Shown piece by piece: positions 46,746 through 55,074 of a stretch of DNA of 64,000 bases. The stretch comes from Rhizobacter sp. AJA081-3 (lineage in GTDB: Bacteria; Pseudomonadota; Gammaproteobacteria; Burkholderiales; Burkholderiaceae_C). The stretch covers positions 1,426,001-1,490,000 of the forward strand of contig NZ_CP059067.1 in the NCBI RefSeq assembly GCF_017795745.1. The letters run 5' to 3'. The notes below the pieces were generated by a model. That model was given only the letters and a program-made list of their open reading frames with translations. It did not search any database and had not been told where the DNA came from. A program made the position numbers and the translations under genes. Each line of letters opens with the position of its first letter. The first letter of the stretch is position 1.

Positions 46746-48367
46746 CATCGTCTTTCGACTGGAGCGCCGGCTACCCCAGCCAGCGCCTGCCGGTATTCGG
46801 CCGCAACATCGTGGCCACCTCGCACCCGCTGGCCGCGCAGGCCGGGCTGCGCATGCTCGCTGCGGGCGGCAACGCCGTCGATGCGGCGATCGCCGCGGCG
46901 GCGGCGATGACCATCGTCGAGCCCTGCAGCAATGGCCTGGGCTCCGATGCCTTCGCGATCCTGTGGGACGGCAAGAAGCTGCACGGCCTGAACGCCAGCG
47001 GCTGCGCGCCGCAGGCCTGGACGCCGGGCTACTTCCGAGGCAAGTACGGCGAAGACGCGCGCACGCCGCCCAAGCGCGGCTGGGACAGCGTCACCGTGCC
47101 CGGCGCGGTGTCGGCGTGGATGGCGCTCTCCGAGAAGTTCGGCAAGCTGCCCTTCGCCGACCTCATGGCGCCGGCCATCGAGATCGCCGAACGTGGCTAC
47201 GCCGTGCCGGTGGTGGTGCGGCAGAAGTGGGCCGCCGCGGCGGCGCTGCCCGAATTGACCGACCAGCCCGGATTCGCGCAGGCCTTTCTGCCGCATGCGC
47301 GCGCGCCGCAGGTCGGTGAACTGTTCCGCTTCCACGAGGCGGCGCGCACGCTCAAGCTGATCGCGCAGACGAAGGGCGAGGCCTTCTATCGCGGCGAGGT
47401 GGCGCAGGCCATCGAGAAGCACGCGCGCGCGCACGGCGGCGCCCTGCGCGCGGCTGACCTCGCCGCCTACCGGCCCGAGTGGGTCGAGCCCCTCGCCAAG
47501 CGCTACGCCGGGCACACGCTGCACGAGATCCCGCCGAACGGGCAGGGCATCGCCGCGCTGATCGCGCTGGGCATCCTGTCGAACTTCGACCTGCAGGGCC
47601 TGAAGGCCGACAGCACCGAGGTGCAACACCTGCAGGTCGAGGCGATGAAGCTCGCCTTCGCCGACACCTACCGCTACGTGTCGGACCCGGCCTCGATGGA
47701 GCACACGCCGGCGCAGATGCTCGACGACGCCTACCTCGCCTCGCGCGCGAGGCTGATCGACCGGAACAAGGCGCAGGACTTCGGCGCCGGCAACCCGGTC
47801 AAGGGCGGCACGATCTACCTCACCGCGGTGGACGAGCGCGGCATGATGATCAGCTTCATCCAGAGCAACTACATGGGCTTCGGCTCGGGCGTGGTGGTGC
47901 CGGGCTACGGCGTGTCGCTGCAGAACCGCGGCCACGGCTTCAGCCTGCGGCCGACCAGCCCGAACGTGGTGGCGCCGGGCAAGAAGCCCTTCCACACCAT
48001 CATCCCGGCCTTCCTGACGAAGAACGGGTTGCCGCAGATGAGCTTCGGCGTGATGGGCGGCAACATGCAGCCGCAGGGCCACCTGCAGACGCTGGTACGC
48101 ATGCTCGACTTCCGGCAGGAGCCGCAGGCCGCCTGCGACGCGCCGCGCTGGCGCTTCAACCACGGCCTGTCGATCAACGTCGAGGCGACCATGCCGACGT
48201 CCACCCGCGAGGGCCTGCGCGCGCTCGGCCACCAGGTCGAGTCTTTCCAGGACAGCTACCAGGACTTCGGTGCCGGGCAATTCATCTGGCGCCTGGGCGA
48301 CCCGGCGGTCGAGGGCTACGTGGCCGCCAGCGACCCGAGGCGCGACGGCCTGGCCGCGGCGTTCTAG
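46742..48367 (+). CDS. Gamma-glutamyltransferase family protein
   Basis: A 541-residue Ntn-hydrolase related to GGT and cephalosporin acylases. Conserved N-terminal LAAQAGLRMLAAGGNAVDAA, then PGAVSAWM. The best candidate nucleophile is Thr357 in KGGTIYLTAVD, so processing would cut after Gly356 into about 40 and 20 kDa chains. Family loop MGFGSGVVVPGYG follows. There is no signal peptide, unlike E. coli Ggt, so it is probably cytoplasmic like YwrD-type enzymes. It overlaps the DUF3422 gene by ATGA. Confidence 0.88.
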   Translation: MTSSFDWSAGYPSQRLPVFGRNIVATSHPLAAQAGLRMLAAGGNAVDAAIAAAAAMTIVEPCSNGLGSDAFAILWDGKKLHGLNASGCAPQAWTPGYFRGKYGEDARTPPKRGWDSVTVPGAVSAWMALSEKFGKLPFADLMAPAIEIAERGYAVPVVVRQKWAAAAALPELTDQPGFAQAFLPHARAPQVGELFRFHEAARTLKLIAQTKGEAFYRGEVAQAIEKHARAHGGALRAADLAAYRPEWVEPLAKRYAGHTLHEIPPNGQGIAALIALGILSNFDLQGLKADSTEVQHLQVEAMKLAFADTYRYVSDPASMEHTPAQMLDDAYLASRARLIDRNKAQDFGAGNPVKGGTIYLTAVDERGMMISFIQSNYMGFGSGVVVPGYGVSLQNRGHGFSLRPTSPNVVAPGKKPFHTIIPAFLTKNGLPQMSFGVMGGNMQPQGHLQTLVRMLDFRQEPQAACDAPRWRFNHGLSINVEATMPTSTREGLRALGHQVESFQDSYQDFGAGQFIWRLGDPAVEGYVAASDPRRDGLAAAF

Positions 48368-48377
48368 GCGTCCGGCG

Positions 48378-49565
48378 TCAGACGGGGTCGAGCGTGGTCA
48401 TCGGCGTCCAGTACCAGCTGCCGCCCTGGCCCAGGCCGAGCTGGCCAAAGCGATTGTCGCCCCAGCAGTAGATTCGGTTGTCGGTGCCGATCGCACAGCT
48501 GTGCTGGAAACCGCTGGCGATGGCGCGGTAGCTGCGCCCGCCGGCCACCGGCTGCGGCCCGCGGAACACGTCCGACGCAGCGTTGCCGAGCTGGCCCCAG
48601 TAGCCATTGCCCCAGCACGAAGCCAGGCCGTTCGGGTCGAGCGCGCAAGCATGGTTCCAACCCGTGGCAACGCCGGCGAGCGCCATCGCCACGCCGACCG
48701 TCTGCGGAACGTAGGTTGCCGAGAAGCTCTGCCCGCTGCCGAGCTGGCCGTATTGATTCAGGCCCGTACATTGCACTTGGCCATTGATCTGGTCGGCGCA
48801 GGTGAAGTCGCCCTGAGTCTGCAGCCGGGCGACTGCGGTGCCCAGCGACGAGTTGAACGCGAACGGCACGGCGCCAGACCAGGCGTTCCAGTCCACGCCC
48901 GACTGGCCGTACTGGTTCTGGCCCCAGCAATAGGCGCCTCGATAGCTGTTGACGACATACAGAGCGCAGGCATGCGCGCGCCCGACACTGACCGACTGAA
49001 AGCTGGCATTCGTGCTCAACTGCAGTGGCAGCGCCGCGCTGCCGGCAATGGAGCCCCAGCAGAACAGGCCCTCGGGCGAGGTGCCGCATGTCGAGGTTTC
49101 GCCGGCGCTGATCGTGTGGAACTGGTGGCCGCCGGAGACCGGGAACGGCGTCGGCCTCACGCTGTACGGATCTGGCGCATTGCCGAGCTGACCGTGGCTG
49201 TCGCTGCCCCAGCACCAGGCGGCACCCGCGGAATCGATCGCGCAGGAATGGGCAGCACCCGCCTCGACCTGGCGGCCGGTCATCACGTATCTGGGCCGGG
49301 CGACGCAGGCCACCCCGCCGCACAGCTGGGTGCTCTCGAAGCCGATCTGGCCCTGGTCGTTGCGGCCCCAGCAGTAGGTCTTGCCGTTGAGCTTGCGCGC
49401 GCAAGTGTGGTTCAGCCCTGCGCTGATCTCGACGAAGGACTCGGGATCGGGCAGCGGGAGCGGCCTGATGACGATGGGCCGGATGATCTGTGCCCCGGCG
49501 GCGGCACAAGCCAGCGCAAGCAGCGCGCCCAGCAACCAGCGGGCAGGACGGATGGTGATGGTCAT
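48378..49565 (-). CDS. Secreted RCC1-repeat beta-propeller protein
   Basis: A 395-residue exported protein with a Sec signal peptide (ALLALACAAAGAQ). At least six RCC1-type repeats follow, each with the pattern G..H.CA(L/I)....(Y/S)CWG.N..GQLG; nearly every repeat has a cysteine pair, so disulfides are likely to hold the blades in the oxidising periplasm or outside the cell. The ATG at 49565 follows a GGGAGAG site; a longer frame lacks signal-peptide character. Function unknown. It is convergent with the GGT gene and about 10 bases apart. Confidence 0.85.
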   Translation of the reverse strand: MTITIRPARWLLGALLALACAAAGAQIIRPIVIRPLPLPDPESFVEISAGLNHTCARKLNGKTYCWGRNDQGQIGFESTQLCGGVACVARPRYVMTGRQVEAGAAHSCAIDSAGAAWCWGSDSHGQLGNAPDPYSVRPTPFPVSGGHQFHTISAGETSTCGTSPEGLFCWGSIAGSAALPLQLSTNASFQSVSVGRAHACALYVVNSYRGAYCWGQNQYGQSGVDWNAWSGAVPFAFNSSLGTAVARLQTQGDFTCADQINGQVQCTGLNQYGQLGSGQSFSATYVPQTVGVAMALAGVATGWNHACALDPNGLASCWGNGYWGQLGNAASDVFRGPQPVAGGRSYRAIASGFQHSCAIGTDNRIYCWGDNRFGQLGLGQGGSWYWTPMTTLDPV

Positions 49566-49740
49566 GGAGCTCTCCCTCGGGTGCGGCATCCGGGACGGGC
49601 TTTGCCACCGGGGATGCCGCGACCGGGGGCGCCGCGTGAGCGAGAGGTCGGTCACGCGCTGTCAATCTAGAGGGCGCGACGTTAGGAAGCCGTTATGCAC
49701 TGCGCCGGCGTATAGACTGGCGAACATCGCGACGGAACAG

Positions 49741-49812
49741 ATGGACGCCTTCATGAATGAGCTCACGTGCGTCATCGCCGAAGGCGCCCGGCTCATGGGC
49801 ATGGCCAAGTAG
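49741..49812 (+). CDS. Possible 23-residue leader peptide or small protein
   Basis: ATG at 49741 opens a 23-codon frame (MDAFMNELTC to GMAK) ending in TAG one base before the GTG of the EamA gene. A -10-like TATAGA lies 30 bases upstream (49711-49716). The close spacing suggests translational coupling. No Shine-Dalgarno is convincing and the peptide has no known relative that I can name, so it may be chance. Confidence 0.3.
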   Translation: MDAFMNELTCVIAEGARLMGMAK

Positions 49813-49813
49813 G

Positions 49814-50710
49814 GTGGGGGCGTCTCAGGCAAGGGATGTCCGCCTCGCCCACGCGCTGCTCTTCATCGCGCCGGCGCTGTGGAGCGTCAACTACCTGGTG
49901 GCGCGCTGGGCGCCGGGTGTGATCGCGCCGCATGCACTGGCGCTGGGCCGATGGGTGGTGGCGGCAGGGGTGCTGGCGCTGTTCTGCCACCGCGAGATCG
50001 CTGCCAAGCGGCAGTTCATCCGAGGCGAGGCGCTCCATTTCCTGATCCTTGGCGCGTTGGGCATGTGGGTCTGCGGCGCCTTCGTCTACATCGGCGGACG
50101 CAGCACGGCAGCGGTGAACATCGGGCTGCTCTATGCGGCCTCGCCGGTGCTCATCGCGTTGTTCTCGGCGATCTGGTTGCGTGAGCGCTTCGGCGTGCTG
50201 CAGGGGCTGGGTGTCGCGCTCGCGCTGGCCGGCGTGCTGCACGTGCTGGTGCGCGGCCAGTGGGGCCGGCTCGCCGAAGTGCGGCTGAACCCGGGCGACC
50301 TGTGGATCGCCGTGGCGGTGGTCTGCTGGACGGCCTACTCGCTGCTGCTGCGCGCCTGGCCCTCGGCCTTCTCGCCGGTGGCGCGGCTCACGCTGGTGGC
50401 CTGCGGCGGCATCGTCGTGCTGCTTCCGTTCACGTTGTGGGAGGCCTGGTTCTGGCTGCCCAGCGAACTCTCCTGGCGCAGCGCGGGCCTGGTGCTGGCC
50501 GCCGCGCTGATCCCCGGGGCCGCGGCCTACGGCGCCTATTCGATCATGCAGCGCACGCTCGGCGCAGCGCGGGTCTCGGTGGTGCTCTATCTCGGCCCGC
50601 TGTACAGCGCGCTGATCGGCTGGGCGGTGCTGGGCGAGCGCATCGAGCCCTTCCACGCCCTCGGCGCCCTGATGATCCTGCCGGGCATCTGGCTGTCCAG
50701 CCGTCACTGA
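49814..50710 (+). CDS. EamA/DMT-family inner-membrane transporter
   Basis: A 298-residue protein with ten predicted helices and two EamA repeats (GALGMWVCGAFVYIGGRS and YSIMQRTLGAARVSVVLYLGP, the latter typical of RhaT/YdcZ-like exporters). The GTG at 49814 is preferred because upstream codons from 49757 are not hydrophobic or conserved, and it directly follows the stop of a short upstream frame. Substrate unknown. Confidence 0.88.
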   Translation: MGASQARDVRLAHALLFIAPALWSVNYLVARWAPGVIAPHALALGRWVVAAGVLALFCHREIAAKRQFIRGEALHFLILGALGMWVCGAFVYIGGRSTAAVNIGLLYAASPVLIALFSAIWLRERFGVLQGLGVALALAGVLHVLVRGQWGRLAEVRLNPGDLWIAVAVVCWTAYSLLLRAWPSAFSPVARLTLVACGGIVVLLPFTLWEAWFWLPSELSWRSAGLVLAAALIPGAAAYGAYSIMQRTLGAARVSVVLYLGPLYSALIGWAVLGERIEPFHALGALMILPGIWLSSRH

Positions 50711-50769
50711 GGCGGCACCGGCGTGACGGCGCGCACGCTTGCGCGCCCCCTGAATGCGCCCTGCCAGCC

Positions 50770-50775
50770 TAGAAT
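50770..50775 (+). promoter_or_regulatory. -10 element upstream of the hypothetical gene at 50813
   Basis: TAGAAT in a CCTAGAAT context, 37 bases before the ATG. It matches the motif seen at 12436 and 41725. No good -35 is visible. Confidence 0.4.
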
Positions 50776-50812
50776 TTCTTCGTCGAATCAATGCCTTGGC
50801 CGGACTGCACGC

Positions 50813-51244
50813 ATGTCGAACGCACCTCTCGAATTCCGCCCCTCCGGGACGATCGACTTCGAGCATGTCGAGATCCGGACCGAAGTGGCTTCTCCCGTCG
50901 CCACGCCCGCGGCAGCGCCGGTCGACGACAAGATCGACACCGACCCGCTGTCGATCAACTTCGAGCGCGAGAAGACCGTCAAGCCGACCGCTGCCGAGCG
51001 CATGCTGGCCGGGCCGACGATCGACTGGCTGATCGCCTTCCCGTTCGAGTCCCGTCCGAAGGCGCTGTGCGAGCGGTTTCCGCATGTCGCGAACCGGCTG
51101 GCCAGGGGCTGGGCCGACAAGGCGGTTTCGGCGCAGAGCCTGCGACTGCTCGTCGACGACAAGCGCTGGGGCAGCGCCGGCTTCCCCGCCCAGGTGCTCA
51201 CGGAACTGCAGCGCCTCGCCGCGGCACTGGCCACCGCGACCTGA
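50813..51244 (+). CDS. Conserved hypothetical protein
   Basis: A 143-residue protein with an acidic, Pro/Ala-rich first half (residues 1-65) and a compact second half: TAAERMLAGPTIDWLIAFP followed by ESRPKALCERFPHVANRLA. The second half looks like a conserved helical domain of Burkholderiales proteins; I cannot name a function. The ATG at 50813 is preferred because the frame before it is intergenic and follows a likely promoter. No signal peptide. Confidence 0.7.
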   Translation: MSNAPLEFRPSGTIDFEHVEIRTEVASPVATPAAAPVDDKIDTDPLSINFEREKTVKPTAAERMLAGPTIDWLIAFPFESRPKALCERFPHVANRLARGWADKAVSAQSLRLLVDDKRWGSAGFPAQVLTELQRLAAALATAT

Positions 51245-51604
51245 GCTGCGCGCATGCGCCGGAGCAGACACATCCTGTGTCACCTTTCTGGTGCACTGTG
51301 AACCTGAGTTGAACGGGCCTGCGCTCGCGGGCTGGCCTTGACAGGCATCAACACCGTCATTTCTGAGTGAATACCCGCAGTTCTGCCGGCTGAACGCCGT
51401 CGCGGAATGGCTCTTGCCTTGGCGGGCTCGGCAGTCCGTGTTTCCTCACCCTCCAATGGCGTGACCGTGCGCCCCTGAGTGGCGTGGCGACGCGCGTTGC
51501 CGCGACGTGTGCGTTGCAGGCAGTCGGAGCAGCGTGGCTTCGCTCGTTCGCGCGCGTCGTCGGCGCGCGCGTGCCCTTCATCGAAAAGATCGAGGAGACT
51601 CAGA
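51245..51604 (+). other. 360-bp intergenic region before the DUF1097 gene
   Basis: No gene or RNA family is recognised. A TTGACA hexamer (51338-51343) could be a -35, but the hexamer 17 bases later (TTCTGA) is a poor -10. A GAGGAG ribosome site (51592-51597) serves the next gene. If transcription starts near 51375, the leader would be about 230 bases long. Confidence 0.4.
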
Positions 51605-52090
51605 ATGACTGTGCTGATTGCATTGGCAGTTTCGATCGGGTTGTTGGCCGTTGTCGCGACATGGGTGTTCCTGGGGCCGCTGGCGGCATTCCAGATGCAG
51701 ATCTGGCAGGCCTTCATCGCCTGGGCCTGCTTCTTCCACAGCGGAGGCAAGACGGAGGGTCTGACCAAGACCATCGTGTGCATGAGCTTCGGTGCGGTGG
51801 TGGGCATGCTGTCGGTGATGCTGGCCGGACAACTCGGCGCGCTGGGTGCCTTCGCAGCGCCCGTGGCGGTGGGCATCGGCGCGGCGGCGATCGTGCTGGC
51901 TGCGCACATCGGCGTGCTCTCCACCATCCCGGCCTGCGTCTACGGCTTCGCGTCGGTCGCCGGGCTCATCCTGCTCAAGGGCCTGGCACCGGTGGACGCG
52001 ATCGTGCCGACCATCGCCTCGATCGTGCTGGGCGCCGTCTTCGGCTGGCTGTCGGAGATGCTCGGCGGCAAGCTGACCAAGGCCGCCTGA
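51605..52090 (+). CDS. DUF1097 family membrane protein
   Basis: A 161-residue inner-membrane protein with about five hydrophobic helices. It carries the family pattern WQAFIAWACFFHSGGKTEGL after the first helix. The ATG at 51605 follows GAGGAG with 7 bases of spacing; the frame extends upstream but only through basic, non-hydrophobic codons. Function is not established for the family. Confidence 0.88.
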   Translation: MTVLIALAVSIGLLAVVATWVFLGPLAAFQMQIWQAFIAWACFFHSGGKTEGLTKTIVCMSFGAVVGMLSVMLAGQLGALGAFAAPVAVGIGAAAIVLAAHIGVLSTIPACVYGFASVAGLILLKGLAPVDAIVPTIASIVLGAVFGWLSEMLGGKLTKAA

Positions 52091-52097
52091 TGAACGC

Positions 52098-52119
52098 AGC
52101 GGCGGCGCCAGCCGCCGCT
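52098..52119. terminator. Hairpin between convergent genes (DUF1097 and acyl-CoA dehydrogenase)
   Basis: An 8-base-pair perfect GC-rich stem (52098-52105 with 52112-52119) with a 6-base loop lies between two converging stops. The T tract is poor on either strand, so termination could be weak or Rho-assisted. Confidence 0.5.
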
Positions 52120-52135
52120 TCCTGGCCCGTGCCGC

Positions 52136-53287
52136 TCACATGAAGCGCGAGGCCAGCTCCTTCATGATCTCGTTGGTGCCGCCGTAGATGCGCTGGACGC
52201 GCGCATCGGTGTAGAGCTCGGCGATCGGGTACTCGCTCATGTAGCCGTAGCCGCCGAACAGCTGCAGGCACTCATCCATCACCTTGCCCTGCTGCTCGGT
52301 GACCCAGTACTTGAGCAGCGCCGCGCGGTCCACGCCGAGCTCGCCCTTCAGGTGCGAGACCATCGCTGCGTCGACCATCGCGCGCGCCGCCAGCACCGTG
52401 GCCTGCACCTCGGCGAGCTTGAAGCGCGTGTTCTGGAAGCTCCAGATCGGTTTGCCGAAGGCCTGGCGTTCCTTGGTGTAGGCCACCGTCTCGGCCAGCG
52501 CGCGCTCCATCGCGCCGATGCCGCCCAGCGCCACGATCAGCCGCTCCTGCGGCAGCTGCTGCATCAGCTGGATGAAGCCCTGGCCCTCGGCACCGCCGAG
52601 CAGGTTGGCCGCCGGCACGCGAACCTCGTCGAAGAAAAGCTCGGCAGTGTCCTGCGACTTCAGGCCGATCTTGTCGAGCAGCCGGCCGCGGCGGAAGCCT
52701 GGGGACTGCTCGGTCTCCACCACCAGCAGCGACATCCCCTTGGCCCCCTCGCCGCCGGTCTTGCACGCCACGATGATCAGGTTCGCGTTGCCGCCGTTGG
52801 TGATGAAGGTCTTCTGGCCGCTGAGAACGTAGTGATCACCGTCGCGCCGCGCGCTCGTGCGGATCGCCTGCAGGTCGGAGCCGGTGCCCGGCTCGGTCAT
52901 CGCGATGGCGGTGATGAACTCGCCGGTGGCCATCTTCGGCAGCCAGCGCTGCTTCTGTGCCTCGCTGCCGTAGTGCAGCAGGTAGGGGGCGACGATGCCC
53001 GAATGCAGCCCGCCGCCGAAGCCGCCGAGGTTGGCGCGGGCCGCCTCGAGAATGATCACCGCGTCGTGGCCGAAATCGCCACCGCCGCCTCCGTAGGCCT
53101 CGGGCATGGCGGCGCACAGCAGCCCTTGCGCGCCGGCCTCGCGCCACACCTCGGGTCCCAGGCGGCCGGCCGCCCGCCATTCGGCCGCGCGCGGCACCCA
53201 GCGCTCGGTCAGGAAGCGGCGCACCGCGTCTTCCAGTGCGCGGTGCTCGTCGTTCATCCAGGCCGAGGGGAAGTTGGCAATCGCCAT
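52136..53287 (-). CDS. Acyl-CoA dehydrogenase
   Basis: A 383-residue FAD enzyme that makes the 2,3-double bond of an acyl-CoA. Signature motifs MTEPGTGSDLQAI and ERQAFGKPI are present; the catalytic base is Glu373 in GGTNEI, the medium/short-chain position. LFGGYGYMSEYP is standard. It is the third gene of the SCP2-MerR-ACAD minus-strand operon and starts 11 bases after the regulator. It may act on long or branched acyl-CoA; the substrate is unknown. Confidence 0.95.
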   Translation of the reverse strand: MAIANFPSAWMNDEHRALEDAVRRFLTERWVPRAAEWRAAGRLGPEVWREAGAQGLLCAAMPEAYGGGGGDFGHDAVIILEAARANLGGFGGGLHSGIVAPYLLHYGSEAQKQRWLPKMATGEFITAIAMTEPGTGSDLQAIRTSARRDGDHYVLSGQKTFITNGGNANLIIVACKTGGEGAKGMSLLVVETEQSPGFRRGRLLDKIGLKSQDTAELFFDEVRVPAANLLGGAEGQGFIQLMQQLPQERLIVALGGIGAMERALAETVAYTKERQAFGKPIWSFQNTRFKLAEVQATVLAARAMVDAAMVSHLKGELGVDRAALLKYWVTEQQGKVMDECLQLFGGYGYMSEYPIAELYTDARVQRIYGGTNEIMKELASRFM

Positions 53288-53298
53288 GGTCGGGTCCT

Positions 53299-53754
53299 TC
53301 AGGCGGCGTTCTTGGCGGGGCGCTTGCGCGACTCGAGCTGTGCACGGCAGCTCTGGTTGATGACGCGCAGCTCGGCGAGCGTGGCGTCGATGTGGGCGCG
53401 CTTCTGCTCCAGCTCGGCGATCGCGGTGTCGGTGCGCGTGATCACGTAGTTGAGCTGCTGCGCGCGGCCCTCGCCATGGTCGCCGTACAAGTCGAGGTAA
53501 TGCTTGATCTCGGCCAGCGGCGAACCGATCGCCTTGGCGCGCAGGATGAGTGCCAGCCGCGCCCGGTCGCGACGCGTGTAGACCCGCGTGCCGTTCACAC
53601 GCCGCGGCGCAAGCAGGCCCTTGTCTTCGTAGAAGCGCAGCGCGCGCAGCGTCACGCCGAAATCGCGGCACAGCTCGGCGATGCCGAACAGATCGCCCGT
53701 GCCGTCGTCGCGGTGCGAGGCGACGAAGGCGCGTGCCGAGTCGTCGCGGGCCAT
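53299..53754 (-). CDS. MerR-family transcriptional regulator (LiuR-like)
   Basis: A 151-residue regulator: N-terminal winged helix-turn-helix (FGIAELCRDFGVTLRALRFYEDKGLL, reported as residues 22-48) with RRVNGTRVYTRRDRARL, then a coiled-coil dimer helix. It has a single cysteine in the tail and lacks the metal-binding cysteines of metal sensors. MerR proteins of this kind (LiuR) control branched-chain and fatty acyl-CoA catabolism in proteobacteria. It sits between two genes of the cluster and overlaps SCP2 by one base, so it probably regulates both arms through the palindrome at 54146. Confidence 0.9.
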   Translation of the reverse strand: MARDDSARAFVASHRDDGTGDLFGIAELCRDFGVTLRALRFYEDKGLLAPRRVNGTRVYTRRDRARLALILRAKAIGSPLAEIKHYLDLYGDHGEGRAQQLNYVITRTDTAIAELEQKRAHIDATLAELRVINQSCRAQLESRKRPAKNAA

Positions 53755-54050
53755 CAGACCACGCGCTGCATGCGCAGGGCCACGCTCATGTCGCCCTGCA
53801 CCTTGAGCTTGCCGGTCATGAAGCCGGTGGCCGGCTCCAGGTCGCCGCGCAGCATGGCCGCCAGGTTGTCGAGCGTGATGCCGACGGTGCAGTCCGCGTC
53901 GGCGCCGCGGTTGTCCACCGTGTTCGGCACGGCCTTGCCGTCCACGTAGATGGTGCCGGCCTCGCCGCAGTCGAACTTGAGCGTGGCGTTCAGGCCGCTG
54001 TCGTCTCCGACCTTGGTGCGGATGGCGGTGGTGCAGTCGTCGAGGGTCAT
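53754..54050 (-). CDS. SCP2 sterol-binding domain protein
   Basis: A 98-residue single SCP2 domain: AIRTKVGDDSGLNATLKFDC at the start and DNLAAMLRGDLEPATGFMTGKLKVQGD in the central helices. SCP2 domains bind acyl-CoA or lipid in a hydrophobic tunnel, so it may carry a hydrophobic acyl substrate for the neighbouring enzymes. It is the first gene of the minus-strand arm. A candidate -10 (TAGGAT, 54092-54087) lies about 37 bases before the start. Confidence 0.92.
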   Translation of the reverse strand: MTLDDCTTAIRTKVGDDSGLNATLKFDCGEAGTIYVDGKAVPNTVDNRGADADCTVGITLDNLAAMLRGDLEPATGFMTGKLKVQGDMSVALRMQRVV

Positions 54051-54145
54051 GGGGCAGGGTGGGAGGTCAGTGTGCAGATGGCCGGCATCCTAGGGTCCGC
54101 CGCTGCCGAAGGGTACCGTGTAATCACCAATACGCCAGCGGGATG

Positions 54146-54160
54146 ACGTTAACGTAAGCT
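54146..54160 (+). promoter_or_regulatory. Perfect palindrome ACGTTAACGT and -10 of the carboxylase arm
   Basis: ACGTTAACGT (54146-54155) is a perfect 10-base palindrome in the 118-base region between the divergent arms. TAAGCT (54155-54160) next to it is a possible -10 for the SDR gene, whose ATG follows eight bases later. MerR activators bind between -35 and -10, the position seen here. ACGT-NN-ACGT half sites are, from memory, also seen in LiuR-type operators. Confidence 0.5.
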
Positions 54161-54168
54161 GCGCGGCC

Positions 54169-55074
54169 ATGACGGACCCCACCGAATCGAAGGCCGGCGA
54201 GCGCCGGCGCTACGCCAGCGTGCTGCGCCCGGGCCTGTTCGCCGGTCAATTGATCTGGGTCACGGGCGGCGGCAGCGGCATCGGCCGCTGCGTCGCGCAC
54301 GAGCTGGCCTCTCTGGGCGCCACCGTGGTGCTCAGCGGCCGAACCGCCGAGAAGCTGGAGCGCGTCGCCGCCGAGATCGCCGAGGACGGGGGCCGCGCTG
54401 TCACGCGCGCCTTCGACATCCGCGACGAGGACGCCGTGAAGTCGCATGTCGCCGAGGTGGTCGCCGCCCACGGCGCGGTGCACGGCCTGGTCAACAACGC
54501 CGGCGGGCAGTTCCCGGCGCCACTGATGGCGATCAGCAAGCGCGGCTTTGAGGCGGTGGTGGCGAACAACCTGACCGGCGGCTTCCTGATGATGCGCGAG
54601 CTGTTCCTGCAGTCGATGCAGGCGCACGGCGGCGCCATCGTCAACATGACGGCCGACTTCCGCAATGGCATGCCCGGCATGGGCCACAGCGGCGCGGCGC
54701 GCGCAGGCATGGCCAACCTGACGCAGACGGCCGCCTTCGAGTGGGCGCACGCCGGCGTGCGCGTCAACGCGGTGGCGCCGGGCTGGATCGCCTCCAGCGG
54801 CATGGACAGCTACGGTGGCCTGACGAAGACGCTCATCCCCAAGCTGAAGAACCACGTGCCGCTGCGCCGCCTGGGTGCGGAGGCCGAGGTCAGCGCGGCG
54901 ATCTGCTTCCTGCTCAGCCCGGGCGCGGCCTTCATCACCGGCGTCACGCTGGCCATCGACGGCGGCGCGCCGCTGGGCAGCCCGCTGTTCCCGAGCCTGG
55001 ACCACGACAAGTCGCAGCCCTTCGGCGGCTTTCATCGCGCCACCACGCCCGACGTGCTAAAGGGCGGTGCCTGA
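54169..55074 (+). CDS. SDR-family enoyl-CoA reductase-like protein (PECR-type)
   Basis: A 301-residue short-chain dehydrogenase/reductase. The NADPH loop TGGGSGIG (residues 33-40) and NNAGG are intact. The usual Tyr-x-x-x-Lys is replaced: residues 173-180 read HSGAARAG, as in peroxisomal trans-2-enoyl-CoA reductase (PECR), and the C-terminus (FITG...IDGG, then LDHDKSQP) also resembles PECR. Such enzymes act on enoyl-CoA double bonds instead of keto groups. It occupies the place of atuB in the acyclic terpene operon. No Shine-Dalgarno is clear. Its stop overlaps the next ATG by one base. Confidence 0.88.
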   Translation: MTDPTESKAGERRRYASVLRPGLFAGQLIWVTGGGSGIGRCVAHELASLGATVVLSGRTAEKLERVAAEIAEDGGRAVTRAFDIRDEDAVKSHVAEVVAAHGAVHGLVNNAGGQFPAPLMAISKRGFEAVVANNLTGGFLMMRELFLQSMQAHGGAIVNMTADFRNGMPGMGHSGAARAGMANLTQTAAFEWAHAGVRVNAVAPGWIASSGMDSYGGLTKTLIPKLKNHVPLRRLGAEAEVSAAICFLLSPGAAFITGVTLAIDGGAPLGSPLFPSLDHDKSQPFGGFHRATTPDVLKGGA

